DNA of 64,000 bases, taken from an uncultured bacterium (lineage in GTDB: Bacteria; Cyanobacteriota; Vampirovibrionia; Gastranaerophilales; Gastranaerophilaceae). Positions 16,013 to 24,923 of the stretch are shown one piece after another. The notes beneath the pieces were generated by a model that worked only from the letters and a program-made list of their open reading frames with translations, had not been told where the DNA came from and ran no database searches. Location: NCBI GenBank assembly GCA_902777605.1, contig CACYUI010000013.1, positions 1-64,000 on the forward strand, read 5' to 3'. Made by a program: the position numbers and the translations under genes. Numbering within the stretch: the first letter of the stretch is position 1; each line of letters begins with the position of its first letter.

Positions 16013-16837
16013 ATGTTTAAAAGAATAGCTGCTATCTTAATGTTATCAATGTCACTTTCTGCTTATGCTGCAGAAATTCCTGTTGATGCAAAAATGGATT
16101 ATAACCAGGGTATTGATTTTTATAAACTTGGAATGTATGAACGAGCAATCGAATCTTTCCGTTCGGCAGTAAGAACATACCCTGACTATATTGATGCATA
16201 TTATAATTTGGCAACTGTCTTAGAATATTTAAAGCAGTACGCTGAAGCGCTGTCTACTTATAAACAAGTATATGCAAGAAATCCGCATGATTATGAAGTA
16301 ATATATAAAATGGCTTTGATGAGCTCTAAAATAGAGGATTATAATAAGGCTGCAGAATATATTTCTCTTATTCCTCAATCAAGTTCATATTATCAAAGAG
16401 GGTTAGAACTTGCAGAATCAATTAAGATGACAAATGCAATTCCTCAAAAACCTGCAAATTTGCCATCTAAAGTTGCATCGTTTTCGGGTGTGTATGAAAA
16501 TGTTTTAAGTCCAACAGGTATTACAACAGATACATTTGGTAATGTTTATGTCGCAACATTTTCTGATAATACAATTTTAAAAATTACACCTGACGGGAAA
16601 AGACAAGTATTCCTAAAAAGTGAATTAATAAACGGTCCGATAAGTTTAGCAAGTGATAAAGTCGGAAATATTTATGTTTCGAATTATAATACTAATAATG
16701 TGCTTAAAATAACTCCCCAAGGTTCGGCATCAGTCCTTGTTTCAAGAATAGATAAACCATATGGTTTGCATGTTGAGGGAGATATGCTTTTTATAACCTG
16801 TCAAGGCTCAAATTCAATTCTTAGACAAAAACTATAA
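16013..16837 (+). CDS. Secreted TPR plus NHL-type beta-propeller protein
   Basis: The signal peptide (MFKRIAAILMLSMSLSAYAA) is followed by about three TPR units at residues 28-125 (for example QGIDFYKLGMYERAIESF and YNLATVLEYLKQYAEALSTY). A C-terminal segment at 155-274 carries NHL/SMP-30-like blades (TTDTFGNVYVATFSDNTILK, SDKVGNIYVSNYN). Only three blades are evident, too few for a closed propeller, so the protein may oligomerise. No Shine-Dalgarno is present; the start is 6 nt after an extended -10. The last 6 nt overlap the convergent gene. Confidence 0.85.
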   Translation: MFKRIAAILMLSMSLSAYAAEIPVDAKMDYNQGIDFYKLGMYERAIESFRSAVRTYPDYIDAYYNLATVLEYLKQYAEALSTYKQVYARNPHDYEVIYKMALMSSKIEDYNKAAEYISLIPQSSSYYQRGLELAESIKMTNAIPQKPANLPSKVASFSGVYENVLSPTGITTDTFGNVYVATFSDNTILKITPDGKRQVFLKSELINGPISLASDKVGNIYVSNYNTNNVLKITPQGSASVLVSRIDKPYGLHVEGDMLFITCQGSNSILRQKL

Positions 16838-17740
16838 TATCATTGCAAGAACCATAAGTATCATTGCGCCAATTTCCATAGCCGTTGACATATGTTGTGC
16901 AAATTTTTGTGAATCATATTTTTTTGATGATTTTTTAGCTTTATTAACACTATTAAGTCTTTTTAATCGTTTTTGTGTACTCTCATTAGAAAACTCCGTA
17001 CCAAATGTTGCGTATTCCATTTTTGCCAATTCATCATCTAAATTGTCCGAAGTTTGTACATTATCATAATCTTCAAATGTATTTCCATAGTTATTGTATT
17101 TTCTTGTGTAATTTCTTTGACCAAAAGGATTTCCAAAACGGTTGCTGCTAAGACCAGATAGGTCCATAGAATTAATCATTTCGTCGTTATAATAACTGCC
17201 GTCTCCATAGTAATCAATTTCTTTTGATTTTGGCGAAGATGCGATTGTGCTTCCCGGATGCATTTTTTCTTTTATTCTGTCCATGCGTGTTGAATAATCA
17301 TCTACATCGTAAATTTTACCGAATAATTTTTTTTCGATTGTGACAATTCTTGTGTGAAAATCTCTGTTTTTGTATGTAGTTTTAAATAATTCTTTTTCTA
17401 TTTCATCTACAATAGGATAATTAACATTACTCTCTTCTTGAGCTTCTTCTTCTGCCAAAAGGGTATCTTTTACAGGAGGAATTTCTAATCCGATAACATC
17501 AGCCGAAATATCTCCTGAAAGTTTCTTTAATCTTTTATTTATATCACCTGTTGACGCCTTGCCGTAAACTGTTTTTTCAAGTCTTTCAATTCTTTTTGAA
17601 CTTGAATCTTTCGAGTAATCATAACCAAACAGACTATTTTCTATTTTAGAAATGGATGCATCTATTGTTGAACTGTCCGCTACAGAAATAGAAAATATAA
17701 AAAATATAGGAATAAAAATGTATAAAATTGTTTTTTGCAT
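16832..17740 (-). CDS. Secreted or anchored repeat protein with LFG/R motifs
   Basis: The 302-residue protein has a signal sequence (MQKTILYIFIPIFFIFSISVA), a degenerate motif repeated about four times, and a C-terminal hydrophobic helix (IGAMILMVLAMIL). The motif is roughly I-E-K-x-LFG-x-x-Y with R-x-x-R-LE about 15 residues on. Instances are KIENSLFGYDYSKD, EIEKELFKTTYKNR, TIEKKLFGKIYDVD and KMEYATFGTEFSNE. I know no named domain for it. The spacing suggests amphipathic helix pairs. The ribosome-binding site is AAAGGTGG. It overlaps the TPR/NHL gene tail to tail by 6 nt. Confidence 0.8.
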   Translation of the reverse strand: MQKTILYIFIPIFFIFSISVADSSTIDASISKIENSLFGYDYSKDSSSKRIERLEKTVYGKASTGDINKRLKKLSGDISADVIGLEIPPVKDTLLAEEEAQEESNVNYPIVDEIEKELFKTTYKNRDFHTRIVTIEKKLFGKIYDVDDYSTRMDRIKEKMHPGSTIASSPKSKEIDYYGDGSYYNDEMINSMDLSGLSSNRFGNPFGQRNYTRKYNNYGNTFEDYDNVQTSDNLDDELAKMEYATFGTEFSNESTQKRLKRLNSVNKAKKSSKKYDSQKFAQHMSTAMEIGAMILMVLAMIL

Positions 17741-17894
17741 AGCAATACCACCTTTGGTATCACTATAAATTGAGTTTTAAGCTTTCTGTATTCGACTGAA
17801 TATTACAAATTATCAGAGGTGAATTTTAATAAAAAATACTAGCACTATTAAATAATGAAATATTTTTATAGCACTTTTAAATTAGCCTAGTACA

Positions 17895-18578
17895 CTAAAT
17901 ATAAAGCTTTGCAAAATCTAAATCGCTTTTTGTAGTAATTTTTATGTTTGTGTAACTCCCATTTACTATATAAACAGGAATACCAAGCTCTTCCAACATT
18001 GAACAATCGTCTGTATAATTTCCGTCCCTAAGTTTTTCATGAACTTCTTTAATAATAGTGGTTTTAAAGCCTTGAGGGGTTTGAGTATTGTATAGTTTAG
18101 AACGATCGATTGTTTTTATTATTTTCCCGCTTATGTCGACTTCTTTAATAGTGTCGGTTGTTTTTGTCATAACAGATACTGCGCCCTTATCGAGCACGGT
18201 TTCAATTGTTGCAGCGATTATATCTCGTCTTATTAAAGGTCTTGCTCCATCGTGAATAAGAACATATTCATTTTTAACATGTTTTAGTGCATTAAAAACG
18301 GATTTTTGTCTTGTATCGCCGCCTTCTACGATTTTTATTTTTGGAGAATCAAACATTTTTTTCAATATTTCTTTTATAGAGATATTAGCTGCTATTATTA
18401 TTTCCTTTATTTCATTAAAATCTGTAAATTTAGAGACAGTTTCTTCTATAACAGTTTTTCCGTTAATTTCTTCTAAAAGTTTATTTTTATTACCATATCT
18501 TGAGGATGTGCCACCTGCCGTAATAATTACAGAAAAAAGCGGATTTTTAGTATTGTTTTCATAATATTCACTGTTCAT
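17895..18578 (-). CDS. ispD: 2-C-methyl-D-erythritol 4-phosphate cytidylyltransferase
   Basis: IspD makes CDP-methylerythritol in the non-mevalonate isoprenoid pathway. The CTP-binding loop ITAGGTSSRYGNKNK, the VLIHDGARPLI block and the TQTPQGF motif are visible. Its 227 residues are normal. GGAGAATAG precedes the ATG, and the gene follows thiL by 2 nt, so both are in one operon. IspD products eventually supply the dimethylallyl donor used by MiaA, encoded upstream. Confidence 0.95.
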   Translation of the reverse strand: MNSEYYENNTKNPLFSVIITAGGTSSRYGNKNKLLEEINGKTVIEETVSKFTDFNEIKEIIIAANISIKEILKKMFDSPKIKIVEGGDTRQKSVFNALKHVKNEYVLIHDGARPLIRRDIIAATIETVLDKGAVSVMTKTTDTIKEVDISGKIIKTIDRSKLYNTQTPQGFKTTIIKEVHEKLRDGNYTDDCSMLEELGIPVYIVNGSYTNIKITTKSDLDFAKLYI

Positions 18579-18580
18579 AG

Positions 18581-19474
18581 CTATTCTCCAAAATGATTAT
18601 ATACTCTAAGTTCATCATAACTTGAATACTTGTTTCCTGCAATTTCAACTCTTGTTCCGTCAAAAGGACATACTTCGCCAATTTGAACAGCTCCTTTAAT
18701 AAGAGTTAAATATTTTTTAGGGACTGCTGCAACAAGTTTGTAATCTTCTCCGCCAAATAAAACATGTTCTGTTTTTGCTTCTTTTAAATGCGGAATTTTA
18801 TCATAATCTACAACAAGCTTTACACCACTTGCTTCTGCAATTCTAAAGAGAGCATCTACTATACCGTCTGAAGTATCCATCATTGCATAATTTTCTTTTA
18901 CGAGTGTTGATACTTGTTCTGAAAATTCGTACTCTAACTCAGGTTCAAGGTGATATTTTACAAATTCATTATCTTTTTTACCTTCTTGCAGCTTTTCTAA
19001 ACCTAAAGCGCTAGAGCCATAATTTCCTTTTGTTAATAAAATATACCCCTTTTTTGCATTTCTTCTTGAAGATATGTTTCTGCCTTTAGTTAAGCCGATT
19101 GCTGTAATAGAAATCATTATATCTTTTTTTGAGCCGGTTATATCTCCACCAACAATTTCTATATTCTTGCAAACGGATTGGGCACCTTTGTAGAACTCTT
19201 TTACAAAGTTTTCATCTATATCATTCGTTAAAGAAAGAGCAATTGTAGTATACTTTGGTTTGGCACCTGATGCAAGAATATCACTAATATTAACTGCCAT
19301 AGATTTATAGCCGAGTTGATATGTGGAACACCAATCTCTTTTAAAATGGATGTTTTCTACAAGACTGTCTTGAGAAATTACAATCCCTAATTCTTTTAAA
19401 TATGCACAATCATCGCCTACATATTTTGTGCCGATTTGACTCTCAATAGCTTTAATAAAACTCAGTTCCTTCAT
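18581..19474 (-). CDS. thiL: Thiamine-monophosphate kinase
   Basis: ThiL phosphorylates thiamine monophosphate to the active cofactor thiamine diphosphate. The 297-residue protein shows the PurM-like fold markers: DDCAYLKE near the N-terminus, QDSLVENIHFKRDW, VGGDITGSKK and GEDYKLVAAVP. It is the first gene of the thiL-ispD unit. No Shine-Dalgarno is present; TGATAAAAT ends 6 nt before the ATG, so the transcript is probably leaderless. Confidence 0.94.
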   Translation of the reverse strand: MKELSFIKAIESQIGTKYVGDDCAYLKELGIVISQDSLVENIHFKRDWCSTYQLGYKSMAVNISDILASGAKPKYTTIALSLTNDIDENFVKEFYKGAQSVCKNIEIVGGDITGSKKDIMISITAIGLTKGRNISSRRNAKKGYILLTKGNYGSSALGLEKLQEGKKDNEFVKYHLEPELEYEFSEQVSTLVKENYAMMDTSDGIVDALFRIAEASGVKLVVDYDKIPHLKEAKTEHVLFGGEDYKLVAAVPKKYLTLIKGAVQIGEVCPFDGTRVEIAGNKYSSYDELRVYNHFGE

Positions 19475-19480
19475 ACACTA

Positions 19481-19489
19481 ATTTTATCA
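19481..19489 (-). promoter_or_regulatory. Extended -10 for leaderless thiL mRNA
   Basis: TGATAAAAT is read on the minus strand, followed by TAGTGT and the ATG at 19474. The spacing is exactly 6 nt. Confidence 0.65.
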
Positions 19490-19739
19490 TAAAAAAGCTT
19501 TAAGTCTAAATCCAGTTATAATAAGAAAAATTATATTAAGTGTATTTGTTACGATTTATAAATCACTCTAAAGTATTACTATAATCTGTATTGCAGCCAC
19601 TTGAAAAAGTATTAAGTGTATTGTATAATAAAAGTAGAGATAGTATATGAAATTATAATTACCTCTAGAGTGTTAACTAGCCCCACGCCACTCTTTAAAC
19701 AAAAAGGTATCCGTAACTTTTAACAAATCGGTGAGAGCA
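19490..19739. other. Intergenic leader region before the glycosidase gene
   Basis: No gene is seen in this 250-bp divergent region. It includes AGAGTG (19667-19672) and CACTCT (19689-19694), an inverted repeat around a C-rich loop, and AT-rich promoter-like words near 19620-19660. It may form a 5' leader structure, but I recognise no known riboswitch. Confidence 0.4.
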
Positions 19740-20960
19740 ATGGATACGCTACTTTTACAAAAGCCCCAACTTGAAAAGACTGCGACAAGCGCGGCAGGAA
19801 TCGGAATTGCATTATGCTTGCTGCTTGTCCAAAATTTGGGAATCTTTGCTAAGGATATAGGCGGGCTAACAGGAATTTCACCAACAATAAACAGTATTTT
19901 AGAAAAACAAAAAATTCAGGAAGAGTTGTTTGAACAAGAGATTTTAGAAAAATATAAAAATTTAAATGTTGTAGAAGTGGAAAAAGGTGTTAAACATGTC
20001 AGGATGATTAGATACTATAACGGAAAACCGGTAAGAATAAATATAGTAGAAATTTCAAAAGGTGTTAATGGGGATTTGGCGATAGAACCGGCAATAGCAT
20101 CAGATACACTTGCAGCACGCTCAAAAATTTCAAAAATAGCGAATAGAGAATCTGCAATAGTTGCAATAAACGGCGGTTATTTTAAGCCTCAGACAGGAGT
20201 TCCTCTTGGAACACTTATGATAAACAAAAAAGTTTACACCGGTCCGATATATGACAGAGTTGCAATGGGTATCTTTGATGAAGGGTACGCAATGGCAAGA
20301 GTTCAGTTGAAAGCAGAAGTTAAAACAAATCTAGGAGGATTAAAAATTGATAACATTAATCAACCAAGAATGTTGGCGACTCATACACTTGTATATACGC
20401 CGGAGTGGGGCGAAGTTTCTCCACTATCTCCAAAATATGGTATGCAGCTTGTTGTAGAAAATGGTAAACTGGTAAAAGTTTCAACTTCACCAAATAAAAT
20501 ACCGGCAAATGGTTATGTAATTGTTGGTTCTGAAAAGAATTTAAATACAATTATAAATGCTAAGAATTTCGACTTAGATATAAAAATTAATCCTGAATGG
20601 AAAAATGTTAACCATATCATTAGTGGCGGACCTTATTTAGTAAAAAATGGCGAAGTTTTTGTAGATATGACAGAACAAAAACTGGGAGCAATTGGCGGAA
20701 GGAATCCGCGTACTGCGATTGGTTACACTAAAGATAATAATCTCATTATGCTAACTGCTGATGGCAGGGAGGGAGCTTCAATAGGTCTTACACTAAATGA
20801 ACTTGCCGCTTTAATGAAATCGCTCGGTTGTGTCAATGCAATGAACCTCGATGGAGGTGGCTCAACCGTAATGCTTATTAAAGGTCAAGTAGTAAATAAG
20901 CCTGCTGTTCAAGGTGGTATTCCATTATCTCACACTCTTATGGTAAGAAAACTTTCTTAA
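19740..20960 (+). CDS. Phosphodiester glycosidase family protein (NAGPA/DUF2233)
   Basis: The protein has about 406 residues with an N-terminal membrane segment (GIGIALCLLLVQNLGIFA), so it is anchored or exported. The NAGPA-type domain is clear: AINGGYFKPQTGVPLGT, then GGRNPRTAIGYT, MLTADGREGAS and a C-terminal MNLDGGGSTVML. Relatives cleave GlcNAc-phosphodiester bonds or act in exopolysaccharide metabolism and are common in cyanobacteria. I start at the ATG at 19740, 4 nt after GGTGAG; an in-frame GTG three codons earlier is possible. The natural substrate is unknown. Confidence 0.88.
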   Translation: MDTLLLQKPQLEKTATSAAGIGIALCLLLVQNLGIFAKDIGGLTGISPTINSILEKQKIQEELFEQEILEKYKNLNVVEVEKGVKHVRMIRYYNGKPVRINIVEISKGVNGDLAIEPAIASDTLAARSKISKIANRESAIVAINGGYFKPQTGVPLGTLMINKKVYTGPIYDRVAMGIFDEGYAMARVQLKAEVKTNLGGLKIDNINQPRMLATHTLVYTPEWGEVSPLSPKYGMQLVVENGKLVKVSTSPNKIPANGYVIVGSEKNLNTIINAKNFDLDIKINPEWKNVNHIISGGPYLVKNGEVFVDMTEQKLGAIGGRNPRTAIGYTKDNNLIMLTADGREGASIGLTLNELAALMKSLGCVNAMNLDGGGSTVMLIKGQVVNKPAVQGGIPLSHTLMVRKLS

Positions 20961-20995
20961 CACATATCTTTTACCCCACAAAGATTTGTGATCTG

Positions 20996-21027
20996 CCCCT
21001 CTTTGATATATTTCAAAGAGGGGTTTG
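20996..21027 (+). terminator. Terminator hairpin after the glycosidase gene
   Basis: An 11-bp stem (CCCCTCTTTGA/TCAAAGAGGGG) with a 6-nt loop is followed by TTT only, so termination efficiency is uncertain. Confidence 0.65.
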
Positions 21028-21099
21028 AGGTTATATTTACTTTTGGGTGTATTTTAAGTATAATTTTATAGAGATTTGGAGAGGTAAGAGCCTTACATA

Positions 21100-23040
21100 A
21101 TGAAAAGATTGAAGCGGTTTTTATATCTTTTTATAACATTTTTTATGTTTTTGACTCTGTCTGTTTGCGCAGAGCCAAATAAAGTGATGTCGCTAAATTA
21201 TGATGACTCTTCTTCTTTGGTTTATATAAATGTGGAAGGAAGTTCCGCAAAAGATAGCGCACCTGTTAAATATGTAAGACTTGAAAATCCGAATAGAATA
21301 TATTTTGATATACAAAACTCTGTGCTAATAGGACAAAAACAACAATTGGTGTTTGAAAAAAGTAATATTAAAGAAATTCGTATTGCACAGTTTTCAACAA
21401 ATCCTGATATTGTAAGAGTTGTTATCAGTTTTGAAGAAGATTTTGACAGTTCAAAAATAAAACTCGTGAATATTGATGGAAAAATTATAGTCAAGGTTGC
21501 AAAACCTACTTTAGGAAATGATTATTTTAATCTGATATATGATGAAAATCCTTCATCTGTGCCATACTCAGGTATTGTCGCAAATTCTCAAGTTGTACAA
21601 AGAGTTTCAACCGGAGTAGGAGCCGGTGCTGTAAATACATCTGCGTCTTCTCAAAACGCAGCCCAGGTAATGAACGATATAACAAAAGCCTTTGCTGATT
21701 CTACTTTAAATAATTCGGACGGAAAAACTTTTGAATCAGTTGTTTCAATTGACTTATCTTCTGCTTTAAAACTAAGGACAAAATATTTCATAAACGGTTA
21801 TTATTACAAAAACGGAGGGCTTTTAATCAGCGGACTTGGTCAAATGACTGCTGCTAAAATGTTTACTCTTGATGCACCAAAGAGAGTTGTAATAGATTTG
21901 CCTAACACATATGTTGATAGAAGAATAAGAAATACGACGGTTAATCTATGTCCAGGAGAAGCGTGCAAAGATTCTGCAAAAATAGGACAATTTGAATTTA
22001 ACAAAGCTCGAATTGTTGTAACAACAGAGACTCCTGAAAAATATATTCCGGTGTATTCTGCTGATTCACAATCAATGTTGTTTATTAATGCTGGCAAGCT
22101 AAATCACAAATCTTTAGTAAGTTCTGTAGCAAATGTTCAAAAGGCTTATGTAAAAAAAATTAATTCCAAAACACATGAGTTAATACTGTCTTTTACAGCG
22201 CCTGTCGTTCATTCTATTATTAGAGATAATAACTATTTGTCAGTATATTTATTCAATGTAAAAAGCTATAATGAACCCGATTTGATAAAAACTTTTAACG
22301 GTTCTTATTATAAAACTATGACATTATCTTTACTTCCAGAAGTAGGAATAAAAACAACAATGAAAATCAATAAAGATGATGTTATTAAAATAGAGCAAAG
22401 TGTTGACGGTAAAGCTCTTAAGTTTACGATTATACAATCCGATAACAAAAATGATACTAAAAATCAAAAAACAGAAGATACTGATAAGCCTAAAAAACCT
22501 CCTATAAAAAATAAAGTCGTAATTGATCCTGGTCACGGAGGCAGTGATTACGGTGCCATAAGAGAAGGTATAAATGAAAAAGATATCACATTAGATATGT
22601 CGCAAAGAGTAGCTTCAATATTGAAGTCAAAAGGTTATAAAGTAGCATTGACAAGAGAGGATGATACATACATAGGTTTGCAGGAAAGGTGTGACTTTAC
22701 TGAAGTAGAAAATCCTGAAATCTTTGTAAGCATTCATGTAAATTCTGCTGTAGCAACTGAACCTTACGGAATCGAAACGCATTATTATCATGAACAAAGT
22801 AAAGATCTTGCTGAAATAATACAAAATCATCTTGTGAAAGATATTGATACAAAAGATAGAGGTATCATAAAATCAAAATTCTATGTTATTAACCACACTG
22901 ATGTTCCTGCAGTTTTAGTAGAGACAGGATTTATTTCAAATGCAAACGAAAGGGCAGAGTTAATAACAGACAAAAGAAAACAGGAAGCTGCTAAAGCTGT
23001 TGCAGAGGGTATAATAGAATATCTAAAGAAAAACAAATAA
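21100..23040 (+). CDS. N-acetylmuramoyl-L-alanine amidase with AMIN domain
   Basis: This 646-residue periplasmic enzyme cleaves the bond between MurNAc and the stem peptide. Order: signal peptide (1-24), an AMIN-like beta domain (about 30-130), a second similar region (about 210-340), a Lys/Asp-rich linker near 450-468, and an Amidase_3 catalytic domain (470-644). Zinc ligands are H479 (DPGHGG), E493 and H546 (SIHVN), and the catalytic Glu is E608 (VLVETGF). It overlaps murI by one base (TAATG), pairing a wall hydrolase with a wall precursor enzyme. GGAGAGG lies somewhat far upstream of the ATG. Confidence 0.94.
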   Translation: MKRLKRFLYLFITFFMFLTLSVCAEPNKVMSLNYDDSSSLVYINVEGSSAKDSAPVKYVRLENPNRIYFDIQNSVLIGQKQQLVFEKSNIKEIRIAQFSTNPDIVRVVISFEEDFDSSKIKLVNIDGKIIVKVAKPTLGNDYFNLIYDENPSSVPYSGIVANSQVVQRVSTGVGAGAVNTSASSQNAAQVMNDITKAFADSTLNNSDGKTFESVVSIDLSSALKLRTKYFINGYYYKNGGLLISGLGQMTAAKMFTLDAPKRVVIDLPNTYVDRRIRNTTVNLCPGEACKDSAKIGQFEFNKARIVVTTETPEKYIPVYSADSQSMLFINAGKLNHKSLVSSVANVQKAYVKKINSKTHELILSFTAPVVHSIIRDNNYLSVYLFNVKSYNEPDLIKTFNGSYYKTMTLSLLPEVGIKTTMKINKDDVIKIEQSVDGKALKFTIIQSDNKNDTKNQKTEDTDKPKKPPIKNKVVIDPGHGGSDYGAIREGINEKDITLDMSQRVASILKSKGYKVALTREDDTYIGLQERCDFTEVENPEIFVSIHVNSAVATEPYGIETHYYHEQSKDLAEIIQNHLVKDIDTKDRGIIKSKFYVINHTDVPAVLVETGFISNANERAELITDKRKQEAAKAVAEGIIEYLKKNK

Positions 23041-23837
23041 TGGCAAATATAAAAGATAATACATCATCAATAGGATTTTTTGATTCGGGAGTCGGAGGAC
23101 TCTCTGTTTTAGCTCGCTTTAGAGAAATATTACCAAATGAAAATATAGTTTATTTCGGTGATACTGTTCACTTGCCCTATGGTAATAAAACAAAAGAAGA
23201 GTTAATAGGTTATGCAAAAGATATACTTAATTTCATGTCAGAAAAAAATGTAAAAGCTGTTGTTATTGCATGCAATACCTCTTCCGCACAAGCATATGAT
23301 GCAATAAAGGAATTATATAACTTTCCTATTTACCCAATTATACAAACATGCGCTAAAGGTATAGGAGTTAATAATTATAAAAAAATAGGTGTTTTTGCAA
23401 CAGAAGCTACCGTAAAATCAGGAAAATACTCTGAGGAGTTAAAAAAAGGAAATTCAAATATACAAGTTAAAGAAATTGCAAGCAAAAATTGGGTAGGAAT
23501 TGTTGAAGGTGTGTCTGAAAACAGAGAAAAAAATATCAAAAACATACAGTATGAAATAAAAGAAATGCTTGAATTTAAGCCTGATAAAATAATTTTGGGC
23601 TGTACTCATTACCCGTATTTAATGAATGAATTTGTAAAATACGCACCAAGAGAATTATTCATTGATCCTGCAGAAATTTTTGTTAAGTATATAAAAGATG
23701 ATTTATCTAAAAAACAACTGCTCAACGAAAAAAACTCTTCAGCAAAAGAAGAATTTTATGTAAGCTCAAACCCTCAAGAATTTGTAAGAAACGGTAGAAT
23801 TTTTTATATTGTAAAAGAACTGCCCACAGTAGTGTAA
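23040..23837 (+). CDS. murI: Glutamate racemase
   Basis: MurI provides D-glutamate for peptidoglycan. The 265-residue protein has the N-terminal IGFFDSGVGGLSVL block, YFGDTVHLPYG, and both catalytic cysteines in VIACNTSSA and ILGCTHYPYL. It is translationally coupled to the amidase gene by a TAATG overlap and has no clear Shine-Dalgarno of its own. It runs tail to tail with tsaD, only 3 nt apart. Confidence 0.96.
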   Translation: MANIKDNTSSIGFFDSGVGGLSVLARFREILPNENIVYFGDTVHLPYGNKTKEELIGYAKDILNFMSEKNVKAVVIACNTSSAQAYDAIKELYNFPIYPIIQTCAKGIGVNNYKKIGVFATEATVKSGKYSEELKKGNSNIQVKEIASKNWVGIVEGVSENREKNIKNIQYEIKEMLEFKPDKIILGCTHYPYLMNEFVKYAPRELFIDPAEIFVKYIKDDLSKKQLLNEKNSSAKEEFYVSSNPQEFVRNGRIFYIVKELPTVV

Positions 23838-23840
23838 TAC

Positions 23841-24884
23841 CTATCTCTTAACTCTTGAAAATACTTCTACATCAATGTTATCAAATGTATTATCAAAGAA
23901 GTATGCTGCAGAAGCAACCATTGAAGCATTATCTGTACAATATTTCATTTGCGGAGCGTAGACTTTATATCCTAAATCAGCAAGACTGAAAATTTTCTTT
24001 CTTATTTCTGAATTAGCCGCAACTCCTCCTGCTAATACAACTTGATTAAAACCTGTTTCTTCTAGTGCGTGTTTAACTTTTTTATATAGAGTAGAAGAAA
24101 CGCATTCTTGAAAACTTGCACAAATATCATTAAGTGGAAGCTCTTTACCGTCAAAAGATTTAACAAGCCTTAGTGCAGCTGTTTTAAGACCTGAGAAGCT
24201 AAAATCATATTCTCCAACCTTTGCTTCCGGTAGTTTAAAAGCGTGAGGATTTCCTTCTTGTGCTAACTTGTCTAGTTTAGGACCTCCGGGGTATGGCAAA
24301 CCAATTAAGCGTGCTACCTTATCATACGCTTCACCTACTGCATCATCTATAGTTTCGCCTATTATTTGCATATCAGAATATGAGTTAACTTTTATAATCT
24401 GCGTATGTCCTCCGCTAACCAATAGTGCAATAAAAGGAGGCTCCAAATCGGTATCAATAAAGTTAGCGGCCAAATGTGCGTTTAGGTGGTTTATCCCGAT
24501 AAATGGTTTGTCATAAGCCAATGCTAATGATTTAGCGGCATTAAGCCCAACAAGCAGACACCCAACCAGTCCTGGACCAACCGTTCCTGCAAATGCATCA
24601 ATTTTGTCCCGTTCATTTGCCCCTATACCAGCTTGCTTAAAAGCTTCTTCTATAACAACATTAATTGCTTCTAAATGTTCTCTTGCCGCAATCTCAGGGA
24701 TAACACCACCGTATTCTTCGTGGATTTTAATTTGAGATGCTACAACATTTGATACAACTTCTCTGCCGCCTTTTACGATAGCACAAGCGGTTTCGTCACA
24801 ACTTGATTCAATAGCCATAATTAGTGAATTATTATCAATTGTAACGGGCTTATTGGTAAATAATGTATTTCTAACTTTGTTCAT
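23841..24884 (-). CDS. tsaD: tRNA N6-adenosine threonylcarbamoyltransferase
   Basis: TsaD transfers threonylcarbamoyl to A37 of ANN-decoding tRNAs, working with TsaB and TsaE (not in this window). The 347-residue ASKHA-fold protein has MAIESSCDETA near residue 23, the metal-binding INHLNAHLAA (H133, H137), VSGGHTQI and a C-terminal VLAGGVAANSEIR. The message is probably leaderless, as TATAAT lies exactly 6 nt before the ATG with no Shine-Dalgarno. It is divergent from obgE across only 39 bp. Confidence 0.96.
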   Translation of the reverse strand: MNKVRNTLFTNKPVTIDNNSLIMAIESSCDETACAIVKGGREVVSNVVASQIKIHEEYGGVIPEIAAREHLEAINVVIEEAFKQAGIGANERDKIDAFAGTVGPGLVGCLLVGLNAAKSLALAYDKPFIGINHLNAHLAANFIDTDLEPPFIALLVSGGHTQIIKVNSYSDMQIIGETIDDAVGEAYDKVARLIGLPYPGGPKLDKLAQEGNPHAFKLPEAKVGEYDFSFSGLKTAALRLVKSFDGKELPLNDICASFQECVSSTLYKKVKHALEETGFNQVVLAGGVAANSEIRKKIFSLADLGYKVYAPQMKYCTDNASMVASAAYFFDNTFDNIDVEVFSRVKR

Positions 24885-24890
24885 ATTAGT

Positions 24891-24896
24891 ATTATA
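24891..24896 (-). promoter_or_regulatory. -10 box for leaderless tsaD mRNA
   Basis: TATAAT is read on the minus strand, followed by ACTAAT and the ATG at 24884. No TGn extension is present. Confidence 0.65.
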
Positions 24897-24923
24897 TTAC
24901 AAAGGGTTGAAATACAACAGATT

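Noticed and set aside
19660-19739. Riboswitch before the phosphodiester glycosidase gene
   Set aside because: Only one short inverted repeat is seen and no known aptamer core could be matched.
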